In this document: positions 1-10,100 of the stretch, one piece after another | Position numbering within the stretch: position 1 is the stretch's first letter | Layout: every line of letters starts with the position of its first letter | DNA from: Bryobacterales bacterium | GTDB lineage: Bacteria > Acidobacteriota > Terriglobia > Bryobacterales > UBA6623 | Length of the DNA stretch: 64,000 nucleotides | Direction: 5' to 3' | Assembly: GCA_028819255.1 (NCBI GenBank) | Contig: JAPPMB010000003.1 | Span: 1 to 64,000 of the forward strand | The notes under the pieces: model-generated | What the model saw: the letters and a program-made list of their open reading frames with translations, nothing else | Told to the model about the DNA's origin: nothing | Databases searched by the model: none | Made by a program: the position numbers and the translations under genes

Positions 1-301
1 ACGCCAAAAAAGACCGCCGGTCAGCTCAGCCTCTACAAAAGTGGCGAACTTGGGTAGGGATGTGCGCGGCGAACACTCCGTCATCTCCCGGTCGGGCACA
101 GAGACCGTGGACCGCCCCAGCAACTCTGGGCAGCCCGGCATGGGCTCGAACCTGAGAGGCGCGATTACGGCTCAGGTCGTACTCGAGAGCCTGCAAGATC
201 CGCAGGACGTGACATTCGGAACCGCGAAGACGTGCGCTCAGTGAAGGCAGGCAGTGGCCCAGCGCCCGGCGATCCGGAGGACGGGCTTGGAGCGGTGCAT
301 C
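1..301. other. No supported gene
   Basis: This is the stretch downstream of the higA stop. Short open frames exist, but none has a recognisable protein, a signal peptide or a good ribosome binding site. A gene entering from the left edge cannot be excluded. Confidence 0.5.
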
Positions 302-691
302 TCAACTCATCGAGCCCGTACGCCGCGTCGCGTCATCGGCGACCTTGATCAACGACTCCGCAGGTATGCCCAGCCCGGTGTGCAAGCGCCTGATCATCCT
401 GAGGCTCAGCGGCCGCCTGCGATTTAACACCTCATAGACCCGGTTGCGACTACCGATATAGTCGGTTAGGTCTTTCGGCGCGAGCCCGTTTTGCTCCATG
501 TGGTAGCGGATGGCGTCCACCGGATCGGGCAGATCGAGAGGGTAGTTCCGCGCCTCCCAAGCCTCGACCAGTGTTGCTAGGACATCCAAGCGGTCGCCTT
601 CGGGCGTGCCGCGCTTGGCGGTCATGAGGCCCTCGATTTCCTTCAGCGTGCGACGGTAGTCCCGTCTTGTTTTGATCGGTACGATTTCCAT
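302..691 (-). CDS. higA: HigA-type antitoxin (helix-turn-helix)
   Basis: Antitoxin of a type II HigBA module. By family knowledge it neutralises the HigB mRNA interferase and represses its own operon. The 129-aa product has an acidic N-terminal half (ETLEEIEGLM-like helix around residues 15-25) and a C-terminal XRE-type helix-turn-helix at about residues 62-115, with YIGSRNRVYEVLNRRRPLSL as the recognition region. The start ATG lies 9 bases after the stop of the toxin gene, so the two are co-transcribed in the order toxin then antitoxin, which is typical of hig loci and the reverse of most toxin-antitoxin pairs. The identity is based on motif and gene order; subfamily is not resolved. Confidence 0.88.
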   Translation of the reverse strand: MEIVPIKTRRDYRRTLKEIEGLMTAKRGTPEGDRLDVLATLVEAWEARNYPLDLPDPVDAIRYHMEQNGLAPKDLTDYIGSRNRVYEVLNRRRPLSLRMIRRLHTGLGIPAESLIKVADDATRRTGSMS

Positions 692-700
692 GGCTCGGCC

Positions 701-1003
701 TCAAATCGATTGCGCATCAATGGCGTCGTACATGCGGTGCGTCCCGATGAATCGGATGTAGACGACTCGGTAGGGGTAATTGATCCATACCACGATGCGA
801 TACTTGTTCCCTGCGATGTTGAACACCGCTCTTCCGTCCCGTAGGATGCTGGCGCTGCGAACATCCCGTTTGACATCCGCCGGACTCGCCCAATCTGCAG
901 CTTTGACCTGTCTGTACCAAGCCATGACCGGCTCACGGACAGCGGCGTGAGCGGGCGTGGCGTCGAGGAAGGCCTTTAGCGTGGAGAGAGCAATCACCCG
1001 CAT
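701..1003 (-). CDS. higB: HigB-type toxin (mRNA interferase)
   Basis: Predicted ribosome-dependent mRNA endonuclease of the RelE/HigB fold. The 100-aa protein starts MRVIALSTLKAFLD; the frame is open 8 codons further upstream, but the ATG at 1003 is preferred because it matches the usual HigB N-terminus and sits just after a promoter. Family features visible are the WASPADVKRDVRSASIL segment and the core AGNKYRIVVWINYPYRVVYI followed by IGTHRMYD, the conserved C-terminal block. It is followed 9 bases later by higA. A -10-like TATACT lies at 1015-1020 on this strand, so the transcript may have almost no leader. Confidence 0.88.
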   Translation of the reverse strand: MRVIALSTLKAFLDATPAHAAVREPVMAWYRQVKAADWASPADVKRDVRSASILRDGRAVFNIAGNKYRIVVWINYPYRVVYIRFIGTHRMYDAIDAQSI

Positions 1004-1014
1004 GCCATGACAAC

Positions 1015-1035
1015 AGTATAGTCCCATATTGGGAC
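1015..1035 (-). promoter_or_regulatory. Putative higBA promoter with palindromic operator
   Basis: The minus strand carries TATACT (1015-1020), a good -10 element, only 11 bases from the higB ATG. Directly upstream is a perfect inverted repeat, GTCCCA-TAT-TGGGAC (1021-1035), in the region that would be the -35/-10 spacer. By analogy with other hig loci this is where HigA would bind to repress its own operon. No clear -35 hexamer is visible. The position is inferred, not measured. Confidence 0.55.
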
Positions 1036-1694
1036 CAACGCGCGCGGCTTCTGTCGAACTGCAAGTCCTGTCGAGTTCGATGCAGCCGCCGGGCCTGCGT
1101 GCGTTCCAGCACGTCTTGTGGCTGATGCAGGCCTAGGCGGAGGGGTCCGTGCCTCAGCAAACCCGAAAGACGCCGCCCACCGCCCAGTGACTGGCAATTG
1201 CACGGGCTACGAGGTACGGAAACCTCCTCGAGAAGTGAAACCGCGTGACTTGGGAAAGAGGGGTCTCGCTAGGAAACAGAATGAGAGCATGAAGGAACGT
1301 ACGGTCTGAACCGTAGCGTCTCGAGGACGACTGTTGCGTCGATCACCCGCTACGGTCGGGCAGGTCGGGCCACGCAGCGGAGAATCAAGTCCCGGGCGTT
1401 CCGAATTGACCGCATATTGGAGGCTTGTTTGCCCGGTCCGCGGCCTTGACGCGACATTGGAAGTCGAAGGGGAATGCCCCTCTTCCAGAAGGTTCGTGGC
1501 ATGGGCTCGTCAAAGCCACGGTCACTGATTCCGATCGCGGCCTCATCCGAACTGTGCCGGGGGCCGCCGCGATGGTTCTCCAAGAGTGGGGGCGCGTTCC
1601 CGGCACTTCCTTCTCAAGGGTCGCAACAGTAATCTAATGAGGTTGGGTCAGGATCGGATCACTCGGACGAGGACCGGCGTGGCCTGGCGAGGCG
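1036..1694. other. No supported gene
   Basis: Both strands contain only short open frames that look like shadows. I see no tRNA, array or mobile element in it. Confidence 0.45.
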
Positions 1695-2432
1695 ATGAAG
1701 CCCATCTCGTTTTCCACCATACGGGTCAATCGCTTGCGCCGCTCTGCCCGGCGGACCACACAGGCCCTGGACGAACAACGCAGCGGGCCTTGGCCGGAGG
1801 GCTGGTTCGCGAGCGACTTCGATGCCAACGTCCTGATTGCGGTCTTCGACACGCTTCGGCTCAAGGCGGGATTTGCCCTGCACGCCTATCGATTAAGAGA
1901 GGGCCACGGGGGCAACGGGATCATCTGGGCGCTGCCGGCTGACTCGCCGCAGGTTCCTCCAGACGAATGCTTCAGACTCGAGGGGTTCCTGTCCCCTCCA
2001 AAGCCACCGGGCGCCGTCTCGTTGATGAAAGCGATTGAGGGCGACGGGAGTCCCTGGTCCTACCTGTCCGCATCGATCCTGCGCCGCGAGGCGGAGGAAT
2101 TTGGGGCCTTCTGGCATGGCTGCAAATGGACTCCTCAGACGATTCTGTCCAAGCTTCCGCGGCCGACCAGCGACCCGGACGTCTCGGCCGACGAGTGGAT
2201 GGAGACCGGCGACACGCCCGAAGACTACTGGACGTGGCAAGGCGCTGCTCCGACCACCTGGGAGCCGACCTATGCCGAGTCGGGGGCGACGAGGATGATC
2301 GTCCTGCACATCCGTAATCCTCTCGGTCGAGACCAGATTTTCCGGGCCACGGACACCTATCAGCCCGGCAGCTATGACTGCGCTACCAAGACGAAAGTGC
2401 TAGCCACCGGTGCGGGGGGATTCGTCTACTGA
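1695..2432 (+). CDS. Conserved-looking hypothetical protein
   Basis: I do not recognise the family. The 245-aa product reads like a genuine soluble protein: an arginine-rich first 25 residues, then a globular region rich in Trp, Phe and acidic residues (WFASDFDANVLIAVFDTLRL at about 37-56; GNGIIWALPADSP near 73-85; YWTWQG near 180). There is no signal peptide, membrane segment or obvious catalytic motif. The ATG at 1695 is preceded by a short GAGG at close spacing, so an alternative start nearby is possible. It stands alone, 470 bases from the next gene, and no neighbour suggests a role. Confidence 0.65.
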   Translation: MKPISFSTIRVNRLRRSARRTTQALDEQRSGPWPEGWFASDFDANVLIAVFDTLRLKAGFALHAYRLREGHGGNGIIWALPADSPQVPPDECFRLEGFLSPPKPPGAVSLMKAIEGDGSPWSYLSASILRREAEEFGAFWHGCKWTPQTILSKLPRPTSDPDVSADEWMETGDTPEDYWTWQGAAPTTWEPTYAESGATRMIVLHIRNPLGRDQIFRATDTYQPGSYDCATKTKVLATGAGGFVY

Positions 2433-2902
2433 CCGAAGCCCACCGAGGACTGCCGCCCGTTAGCGGTGCGGCAGATTGCCAGTCGCCCGCTTTGCTCGAT
2501 CCCGCCCTGTGGACCGCCTTGCTCTTGTCCACCGCATTGAGTCATCGGCCGGGAATCGTAGAATCTTGGAGGACGTGCTGCATGGCTATCCGGGATTCAG
2601 GGTCGGCGGACCGGTCCGTTTGGACGGCAGGCCTCGCTTGTGAGGCGAGGCGTCGTCGGCCATGGCAGCCGCTGAAGCCGCGGATGAGGAACTGGCGTGG
2701 ATGACAGAACAGAGGGCATTGCGCCCGCCAGAAACGCGGCGCGAAGGTCCCGGTAGGTCAGACTCGCGAGCTGTGCAGTCTGGACCAGCCCCAGCAGGGA
2801 CAATGTGGCGACCGGAGGCCACTCACGATCGTGGACGGGCCCCAAGGCCCACTGCGGGTGATCACTTTGGACCCGGCGTACGGGCGGTAAAGGAAGCTCC
2901 GA
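2433..2902. other. No supported gene
   Basis: A 470-base gap between two genes of unknown function on the same strand. Open frames here have arginine-rich compositions typical of GC-rich shadows. Only the AGGA ribosome binding site for the next gene (2891-2894) is recognisable. Confidence 0.4.
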
Positions 2903-3793
2903 ATGTGCCATGACAAGCAGCTGCGAGCCGTATGGGACGAGATACTGAAGTCGATCGAGGAAGCCCTTTCGTGTCTGGAACGGCCTTCCCCCAATCTTCC
3001 GGACGCACACGACGCCCAGCGGTCGGGCATGTTCCAGCTCGGCGTCGCGGGTGGACTTGCGTTCTCCCATGGCCTCCTGGGGTTTGGGTCGGAAGCTCTC
3101 TTTGACGACATCTCAGATGCCGCCGAACGGGAGGACCTGGACCAGATCGGCCGGATCCGGCGGTCGGTTGCGGCTAGGCTGGGTCTGGACGAACCTCCCC
3201 CCGCGAGGCGCGGTAGCAACTGGGAGGCCGGTCCTCTGCAGATGCTCGCCGTCTTGAGTGAGGCCCGCGAGGCGCGGGAGGAGGGTGATGCCGTCCGCTT
3301 CTCCCTGATGGCGGGGTTCCTCGTCGGTCTCCTGTCAGAGGAGTTGGGAATGGTGATTCGATATCGGAACGGCTACCTCAAGGACGCGGTGCTGGCTGCC
3401 CACGACCGCAATCCGGAGATGGCCAGATCTTGGGTAGATGCAGAGTCAATCGAAGCGCGGGAGTGGCAGGGAGGATCGGCGGACACGGACCCGCGGGCTC
3501 TGCTGCTGCAATGGCTGGGAGATCGTTTGGCTGCGGCGCATCGGCTCTCCTGCCCGATGTTCTTCCATATCGTGGGTGAGACGGAGGACCAACGCCGGGC
3601 CCTCGAGGCCGAGGAACGGGAATACTACGACAGGGAGGAGTCCTCCATTCAGCGCGCCCAGAACTTCGGCAAGAGGATCGCCGGCCCGGATCGGGAGGGC
3701 ATTTGGTTTCCGGCGAGCTACTCCCTGAACCGTGCGCTCGTGCTCGAATCCCACGGTGAAGACCGCCCGATCGACGGTGACCAAGAGGAATGA
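2903..3793 (+). CDS. Hypothetical protein, helical and acidic
   Basis: Not recognised. The 296-aa product is rich in Glu, Arg and Leu and probably mostly helical. Segments include DEILKSIEEALSCLERPSP at the N-terminus, an amphipathic or hydrophobic patch FSLMAGFLVGLLSEELGMVI near residues 133-152, and a charged EAEEREYYDREE stretch near 235. It lacks a signal peptide and known catalytic motifs. The ATG is preceded by AGGA eight bases upstream, which supports this start. No cofactor or partner gene lies beside it. It is more likely than not a real gene, but its function is unknown. Confidence 0.6.
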   Translation: MCHDKQLRAVWDEILKSIEEALSCLERPSPNLPDAHDAQRSGMFQLGVAGGLAFSHGLLGFGSEALFDDISDAAEREDLDQIGRIRRSVAARLGLDEPPPARRGSNWEAGPLQMLAVLSEAREAREEGDAVRFSLMAGFLVGLLSEELGMVIRYRNGYLKDAVLAAHDRNPEMARSWVDAESIEAREWQGGSADTDPRALLLQWLGDRLAAAHRLSCPMFFHIVGETEDQRRALEAEEREYYDREESSIQRAQNFGKRIAGPDREGIWFPASYSLNRALVLESHGEDRPIDGDQEE

Positions 3794-4912
3794 CTGCAAA
3801 GCCCGCTCCGGCCCGACTGGCTGGTGGGAGTCTCAGGAGGAGTCTCTCGCCTCGAGGGCTCTTGGCCGGCGGCCCCGAAAGGGAAAGGTGTCCTCTTCCT
3901 TTTCGGCCAGAATGGCCGCACCCGAATCCGTTCTCCGGATTCAGCCGGGCGGCCCCTGTCAGGTCACCATCTGGGATGCGGGCCTGCTGAGACGACCATG
4001 GGCCGCCTGCAACAGCGGCACCGCCCTAGGATCTGTTCCCTGTCGCGAATGACGACCGCTCGGTTCTCGCCAATACCGCGCAACATGCGGCGGGTGAAGC
4101 CGTCCTGGAGCGGGATTTCACGCGGATGCTTCTCGGAGATAAGCATCCGGAGCCCGTTCCACCGCACATGCAGTTCGGCGGAGGCAATGCCGCTCTCGCG
4201 ATTGCCTGCTGCAGCCATGCACTCGAATTGGATCAGGGTCTTGAGGGCTTTCGTTCGCACGCTGCCCAACTGCTCCACCAACCTCTCGAGTTCGCGGAAC
4301 GAAGTTCGGGATTCCTCGCTGGCCCCGCCCCAGTCTTGGTAGACGGAGTAGTCAGGATCCCCGCCGGCGCCGGGTGCAGAGGATCTCGCCAGTTGCGGCT
4401 TGCAGCCTTTGCGGCGGCCATCATGAGCGACCATGTCATCAGGCAGGTTTGCGCCGCCAGCGATTCGGCCCGGCGTCGGTGCAGCGATGCGTGGCTCCTC
4501 CCGCCGGTGATCGCCATGCGGACAAGCCGCCCGGACGACAATCATCATCAGCCGACGCTCGAACAGGTCCGACTGCGCATCCTCCGCCGCGTAGCGGCCC
4601 GGAACCGTGGCTTCCCGAGTACTCGGCGAGTCCCTCTGTTCCTCGAGGTGCCGGCCTCTGGCTCCCCCCTTTTCCGTTTACTTCTGCGCGTTACGGATCA
4701 CCATGTCGGCAGAATACCAGCCGCCGACTGCGGCGGTCTCGTGGGTGGAGGTGTCAGCGCGTCTGAATTTCGCGGCGAAACCCGTGCGTCCGGAGTTCCC
4801 GGATAGCCCGCCTCCCACCGCGTCCGCGGCCGCCCCGACGCGCCTCCCAGCATGTCGGCACGAGAGCCCCAACACCCGATCTCGTCCGGGATTCCTGAGC
4901 AGAGGGTCGCGC
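3794..4912. other. Low-information region; one doubtful minus-strand frame
   Basis: About 1.1 kb without a convincing gene. The best candidate is a minus-strand frame, 4548 down to 3964 (194 aa), whose middle (ELERLVEQLGSV followed by KALKTLIQFE) looks protein-like, while its ends are arginine- and proline-rich like a shadow. I do not call it as a gene. It could be a decayed gene. Confidence 0.3.
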
Positions 4913-5464
4913 TCACTCGGGGGCCGATGCATCTTGGCTTTTCTCGTAGGAATTCCATCCGTGGTTTTCAGTTGTGTCGTTCGGAGGCATCGCGAGTTCC
5001 AGGGCGGCGGTCAGTCCATCGACCTTCTGCTTGTAGATGGTCACGTTTCGGTCGCTAATATCCCGCGCGAAAAGCACGTAGTATTCGCCGTCCTTGCTGT
5101 GTCCGACGAAACGGTTGTCGGTTCTGGAGAACGCATGCCGGATCATGATGTAGTCCGCGTTGCCAACGTCTCCCGTGAGCGTGTAGTGAATGCGATCCGA
5201 CGCCACAACGTAGGTTGCGATGTGGGTGTTGCCCGGACCGACGTCGAACTCGCGCGTCCAGGTGCCGAGAAAGGAGATCGGATCCTCGTCGTCATCCTCG
5301 ATCGGTTCGACGCTGTCCACAAGTGTCTCGCTCGGCGGACCGCATGTGGCGAGAATCGCCGACAGCAGTGCGATTCCCAGGGCGCGTCGTGACGGGCGGT
5401 TCCAGCGCCGCTCGAAATGACCTCGGTGCCTGTGGGCTACGACAGTGCTAGCGAGAGCTCTCAT
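4913..5464 (-). CDS. Putative lipoprotein, lipocalin-like
   Basis: A 183-aa exported protein. After a basic N-terminal stretch comes a hydrophobic segment ending in a lipobox-like LLSAILATC, then an acidic linker (EPIEDDDEDP) and a beta-rich domain beginning FLGTWTREFDVG and continuing with alternating strands (YVVASDRIHYTL, YYVLFARDISDRNVTIYKQK). The GTW opening and strand pattern recall small lipocalin-like lipoproteins, but this is resemblance only. The ATG at 5464 overlaps the stop of the upstream methyltransferase by four bases (ATGA), indicating translational coupling; the longer frame starting at 5512 is therefore not preferred. Function is unknown. Confidence 0.7.
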   Translation of the reverse strand: MRALASTVVAHRHRGHFERRWNRPSRRALGIALLSAILATCGPPSETLVDSVEPIEDDDEDPISFLGTWTREFDVGPGNTHIATYVVASDRIHYTLTGDVGNADYIMIRHAFSRTDNRFVGHSKDGEYYVLFARDISDRNVTIYKQKVDGLTAALELAMPPNDTTENHGWNSYEKSQDASAPE

Positions 5465-6291
5465 GATACGGGTTCCCCTTCTGGCCTGGTCGCGACGAAC
5501 GTCACGGCGCACATGACATCCTGGTGTCTTCGGAACATGCCTCTCATCGCGAGGATGCGCCGGCGCGCCGCCGGCGTGCGGAGCATATTGAAGAGAATTC
5601 TCAACACGCCCCGCAGCCCCTCATCGCGAATCAGTCTCCTCGGCTCCAGCAGATGCATAGGCGCGACGGCTTCCGTGCGGACCTCGAAGCCTTCCGACTC
5701 GAGCAACGACCGCCATTCCAAGCTGGTCAGCGGTCGGGCTCCAACGTGGATGACGCTTGAGAGGTCGTGGCTCACCTGCTCCTTAATCTCGTCGCTCAGA
5801 TCGTCCGGCTCCAGGGCCAGTTCATGGATGCCGTACCGCCCGCCCGGCCGCAGGACCCGGAGAGCTTCGCGAACAATCGCCTTCTTCTGAGCGGGCGTCT
5901 GCATCGTCAACATCGCCTCGCCGAAAACGACCGTGGCAGACGCGTCCTCGAGACCAGTGTTTGCGGCTGTCCCGGTGAGGCAACGGCGGTTCGGCCCAGC
6001 CAGGATGCGCCTGACGGCGACCGCCGCCGACTGGTCGCGCTCGACCCCGGTGTAGGAGGCAGGATTGTTCCTGAGCGCGAGACGGGCGCTGGTGCCGAGC
6101 CCCGGCGCCAGTTCCACAACGGCGTCCTCAGACCCAATGGCGAGCCCGTCAAGCATCCTGCGAGTCAGCTCGAGACCTCCCGGGCGCAGCACCCGCTTGC
6201 CCATCCGAGCGAGCAGCCAGTGGCCCGGCATCTTCGCTATGTCGAGTCCGGCTCCAGGAACTTGGTCGTGGCTAGGAGTACTACCGGTCAT
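5461..6291 (-). CDS. Class I SAM-dependent methyltransferase
   Basis: Predicted S-adenosylmethionine-dependent methyltransferase of 276 aa. Motif I is VVELAPGLGTSARLAL (about residues 58-73), where E and GxG contact SAM; an acidic residue in YTGVERDQ closes the second strand; ALRVLRPGGRYGIHEL (about 143-158) is the typical motif III region of small-molecule methyltransferases. The substrate cannot be read from sequence. The gene forms a two-gene operon with the lipoprotein that overlaps its stop by four bases. About 66 bases upstream of the start lies a perfect inverted repeat that may be its operator. Confidence 0.85.
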   Translation of the reverse strand: MTGSTPSHDQVPGAGLDIAKMPGHWLLARMGKRVLRPGGLELTRRMLDGLAIGSEDAVVELAPGLGTSARLALRNNPASYTGVERDQSAAVAVRRILAGPNRRCLTGTAANTGLEDASATVVFGEAMLTMQTPAQKKAIVREALRVLRPGGRYGIHELALEPDDLSDEIKEQVSHDLSSVIHVGARPLTSLEWRSLLESEGFEVRTEAVAPMHLLEPRRLIRDEGLRGVLRILFNMLRTPAARRRILAMRGMFRRHQDVMCAVTFVATRPEGEPVS

Positions 6292-6356
6292 AGCGTCGTT
6301 TCATTGCGGCGCGCCAAGCGTCGCACGGTCCGAGGCATGGGTCAATGCCAAGCCTC

Positions 6357-6382
6357 TTGCAACATCGTTGCAAAATCGTTGC
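6357..6382 (-). promoter_or_regulatory. Inverted repeat, putative operator
   Basis: Positions 6357-6373 read TTGCAACATCGTTGCAA, a perfect 7-base inverted repeat (TTGCAAC / GTTGCAA) around a 3-base centre. A further half-site, CGTTGC, follows at 6377-6382. It lies upstream of the methyltransferase-lipoprotein pair on the minus strand, in a position suited to a dimeric transcription factor. No regulator gene is adjacent. Confidence 0.45.
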
Positions 6383-7117
6383 GGAAGAGTCCAATGGCGA
6401 CGCCACCCCTCGTGGTCCGAATCCGTGTCCCTCTCGAGAGTTTGCGAGCCGTGCCGTCGGAATTGCGGCCTTGCGATGGGTGTGAGAAGGCCGGGCTGAA
6501 GGCCGACGAATAGTGTGTCGCCGCGCGGCCTTAGGTTCTCGGGAGGCGTTCGAGCGCCGCGCATTCGTCCAGCGAGATTCAGGTCGCCACTGTCTACGCA
6601 ACGTCTGCTGGCCTGGCTCCCTGCCACTGTTGCCAACAAGAGGGGGATTGTTCGCAATGCCGTCTCCGCCGAGAGCAAGATCCGTTTCGTTGTCCTTTGG
6701 GTCGGTCGCGGGACCGAGTCTCGCGGGTCCCGTCCGACCATTCCGGCCCACTCATGGCTACTGAGGTTCTTCCCACCGCTACTCCGTCCCGTTGCCGACG
6801 CAGCGCAGCCGGTTGCCGGCCCTGGACAGAGGACGGTGCCCAACTCGATCATGTCCGTCGGGCTTGGGGGAGGGCCGAGGGGTTCGGCTATTGTCCGTTT
6901 AACCCCTGAGGTGCGAGATCTAGAGTCGTGCGGACCTTGGAGAATCCGCAAGAAGAGATTCTGAACTTGCTGTCGGCCCTATCGCCGCCAACACGACGAG
7001 ATCAGGCGGTGGCGAACCTCGCGCAGGGCACGGCCGGGAAGAACTCGTTGTCGATCCCCGTCAACGGCTGACTCCCACAAGTGCAACATGCTTGCACACT
7101 CTGCAGGCACGAGTTCC
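6383..7117. other. No supported gene
   Basis: Roughly 730 bases between the methyltransferase upstream region and the stop of the large haem dehydrogenase. Open frames on both strands are arginine-rich shadows. No RNA gene was recognised. Confidence 0.4.
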
Positions 7118-10100
7118 TCATCGGACCGCCTTCAGATAGGCCAGCAGGTCGCTCATCTGTTGAATGTCGACTTGCTGCTCAAGGTCCCCGGGCATGGCCG
7201 AAAGGTTGGCGGCGAAGAAATCCACGATGTCTTGGCGTCGGATCACCTGCTCCTTTCCTTCTTCCTGTCGCAGCGTAACGGTGGTCGAAGTCTGCGGCCC
7301 TAGGACTCCTTCCAGCGTTCCGCCCGTCGCAGTCTGCACGACGTAAGCCTCGTAGCCCGAGGAAATTGTTTCGCTGGGCATCAGGATGTCAGCCAGCAGG
7401 ACCTCGGCTGGCCGGTTCTGGACCTCTTCGAGGTCAGGCCCGACCGCTTGTCCCACACCGTTGAACCGGTGGCACTTTGCGCAGACATTCTCGAAGACCT
7501 CCCGGCCTCGGCCCGCGTCTCCCGGTTCCGCAAGCGCCTGGCCGTACTTCGAGAGAACCCTCTCCCGATCTTCCGGTCGCTGCATGAGGAGAGAGCGCGC
7601 GTCCTCGCGAACGCCAGCGTCCTCGTGCATCAGCATGGACACCCTATGCCGGAACCGAAGCGTCCAAGGCTGGACCTGTCCGCTCTCAATCGCCTTGACC
7701 AGAATTCGAGAACGCCCAAGGCTCCTTGTCAGAGCAGAGCCTGCTTCGTCTCGGACGGGCGCCGTCATCCCCCGCCAATTCCCGACCAAGTAGGTGCCAA
7801 TCCCGTCACCGGGAATTTGCCCGAGAGCGCGGACAGCAGCCGCCTGCACCGGGTCCGGTTCCTGCGGGTTGACGAGGCTCTTCAACATTGCCTCGTGCTC
7901 GGCCGGATCCTGTAGCGCCAGAAGGGTGACCGCGTCGGCCCTGCGGCTTGGATCAGCTTGGCGGTTTTGCGCGATCGCAGCGGACTTCTCCAGTGATTCG
8001 ACAACCGCCGGGCCGGTGGGGAGCCTCAGGATTCCCAGCAGCTCCAGGGAGGCACGTCGCACCGAGGCCTCGGCCCCTTGCGAGAGTTCGAGCAGCACGG
8101 CTTGCGCGGTCGGGCTGGCGACGCCCTCGCCACCCTTTCCTTTGATCCCTTCGGCAAGCCCTCGCAAGGTTGCGGCGCGCCACCAGCTCGAACCCGGGCC
8201 CGAGGCTGCGGCTACAGTTCGTATGACCCGTTGGATCTCGTTCTTCCGTTGGCGCGCCCCGACCAGCGCAGCCGCCAGACGGAAGAATTCGCGTCGGCTC
8301 CCTGTGCCGGCGTCAGTCAGGCCGGACACCGCCCACCTGAGCATTCCGGGCCCGTCGGCCGACGAAGCGGTCAAGCCCGCTACGTGAAACCACCGGTCTT
8401 CGAGATCGCCAGACAGTAGCCGTTGGCGCGTCGCCCGGGCTGCGGAGGATTCTAGGTCTCCCAGCGTCAACAGAAGTTGAAGCCGGACCTTGGGATCCGG
8501 ATCGTCGCTCATCTCGACGAGCTTCCACACGAGCGCTGGGTTTTCATGGAGCCGTGACTCGGCAAGCCGGAGACCGTTCTCCCTGACCCCCGCCACTGGA
8601 TCGTCAAGCGCCTTTTCGATCAACGGGACATCAAGTCTGCCCATGCCCTCAAGTGTCCAGAGGACGTGCACGCGGGCCAGTCCCGATGCGGTGTCCCGAA
8701 AGAGCCGACTCAGCATCGGCAAGCTGCCGGGGCTGTTGCGGGCGACGAGCAGCCGCTGGGCCGTCATCCGCCACCAAACATTGGGATTCTCCAGGTTCGC
8801 GACCAATTGCTCGTCCGACGCGTCGCCCAACCGGCCGACTTGAGTCGGAACGGGCGGAAGGGAATCGGGAAGAATGCGGTATATCCGGCCTCGCTCATTG
8901 CCCTCGTACGCCGCTTTCGACTCGTAGACCGCCCGAGTGGTCCACTCCGAGTGCTCGATGACGCGCCTGTAGTAGTCGAGCAGGTACAGGGCGCCGTCCG
9001 GGCCGACATAGAAGTTGACAGGTCGGAACCAGGCATCAGTCGATGCCAGGAAGTCCCTTCCCTCGCGAAGGCGTCGGACTTGGAAGGATGCGCCGGAAGC
9101 CGACAGTGTGCTCGCCAGGACGAGGTTGTGTTCGGGCTCTGCCAGAAACAGCAGATTGCCCAGCGACCCGGGAAAGGCTCCGCCGCGGTAGAGCGTTATC
9201 CCGCTGGCCGACGTGATTTGTCCAATGCCCGTGAGCATCTGGTGCTCGGGCCGCTCGGTGATGGGGAAGACTGCGGTGTCCGGCGACAAGGTCTGCTCGA
9301 TCGACCGCAAGAGGAGGTCCGGATTCCGCTGCAGGTAGCGAGCGGCGATGACTTCATGATGCCCGTTGCTTGCGCTTCCGATCGTGAAATAGTGGCCCCA
9401 ATCATCGAAGGTGTGGCCGAACTGCGACCTGGTTGACAGCGTTTCGAGCTCGAATGAATCAAGTCGGAACCGGACGCTTCGACCGTGCTGCGCAACCGGC
9501 GTGAAGTCACTGCGATCAGGGAATCTGAGATCGCTCCCTCTGTCCCCGAACTTCTCGGGGAAAATGTGGGTCTCAATCGGTCCTTCGCCGGCCAGATAGA
9601 TCCAGTTGTCCAGTCCATACGTCGGGCTGCTGACCGTGTGCTGAGGATTGGAGAACGCAAACCCTGTCAGGACCACCCGCTGTACATCCGCCTCGCCGTC
9701 CTCATCCGTATCTTCGAAATACCAGACATCAGGAGCGTCGGTGACCAAGATGCCCTCTTTCCAGCGCATCACGCCCGTCGGCATCGTGAGGCCGTCCGCA
9801 AACACGGTGGTGTGATCGGGACGACCGTCGCCGTCCGAATCGCGAAGGAGCTTGACACGACCGAGCCTGCCCTCGACGTCCAAGGGATATCCCGGGTTCT
9901 CAACGACATAGATCCGACCGCTCTCGTCAATTTCCATGTCGACGGGATCGACGACGTCCGGCTCTGCCGCAAACAGTTCGATCCGGAAGTCCGGTTCTAT
10001 CTCGAACGTGGCAAGGGCCTCTCGGGGGCCGTACGGGGGACCGCCGCTCTGGCATCCCCATACGGCGGCAGCCAGTACGACAGCGGGACCAAGTCGGCGC

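Noticed and set aside
4678..5392. Frames around 4678-5392 as genes
   Set aside because: The plus-strand frame is the shadow of the lipoprotein gene; the short minus-strand frame is arginine-rich with no features.
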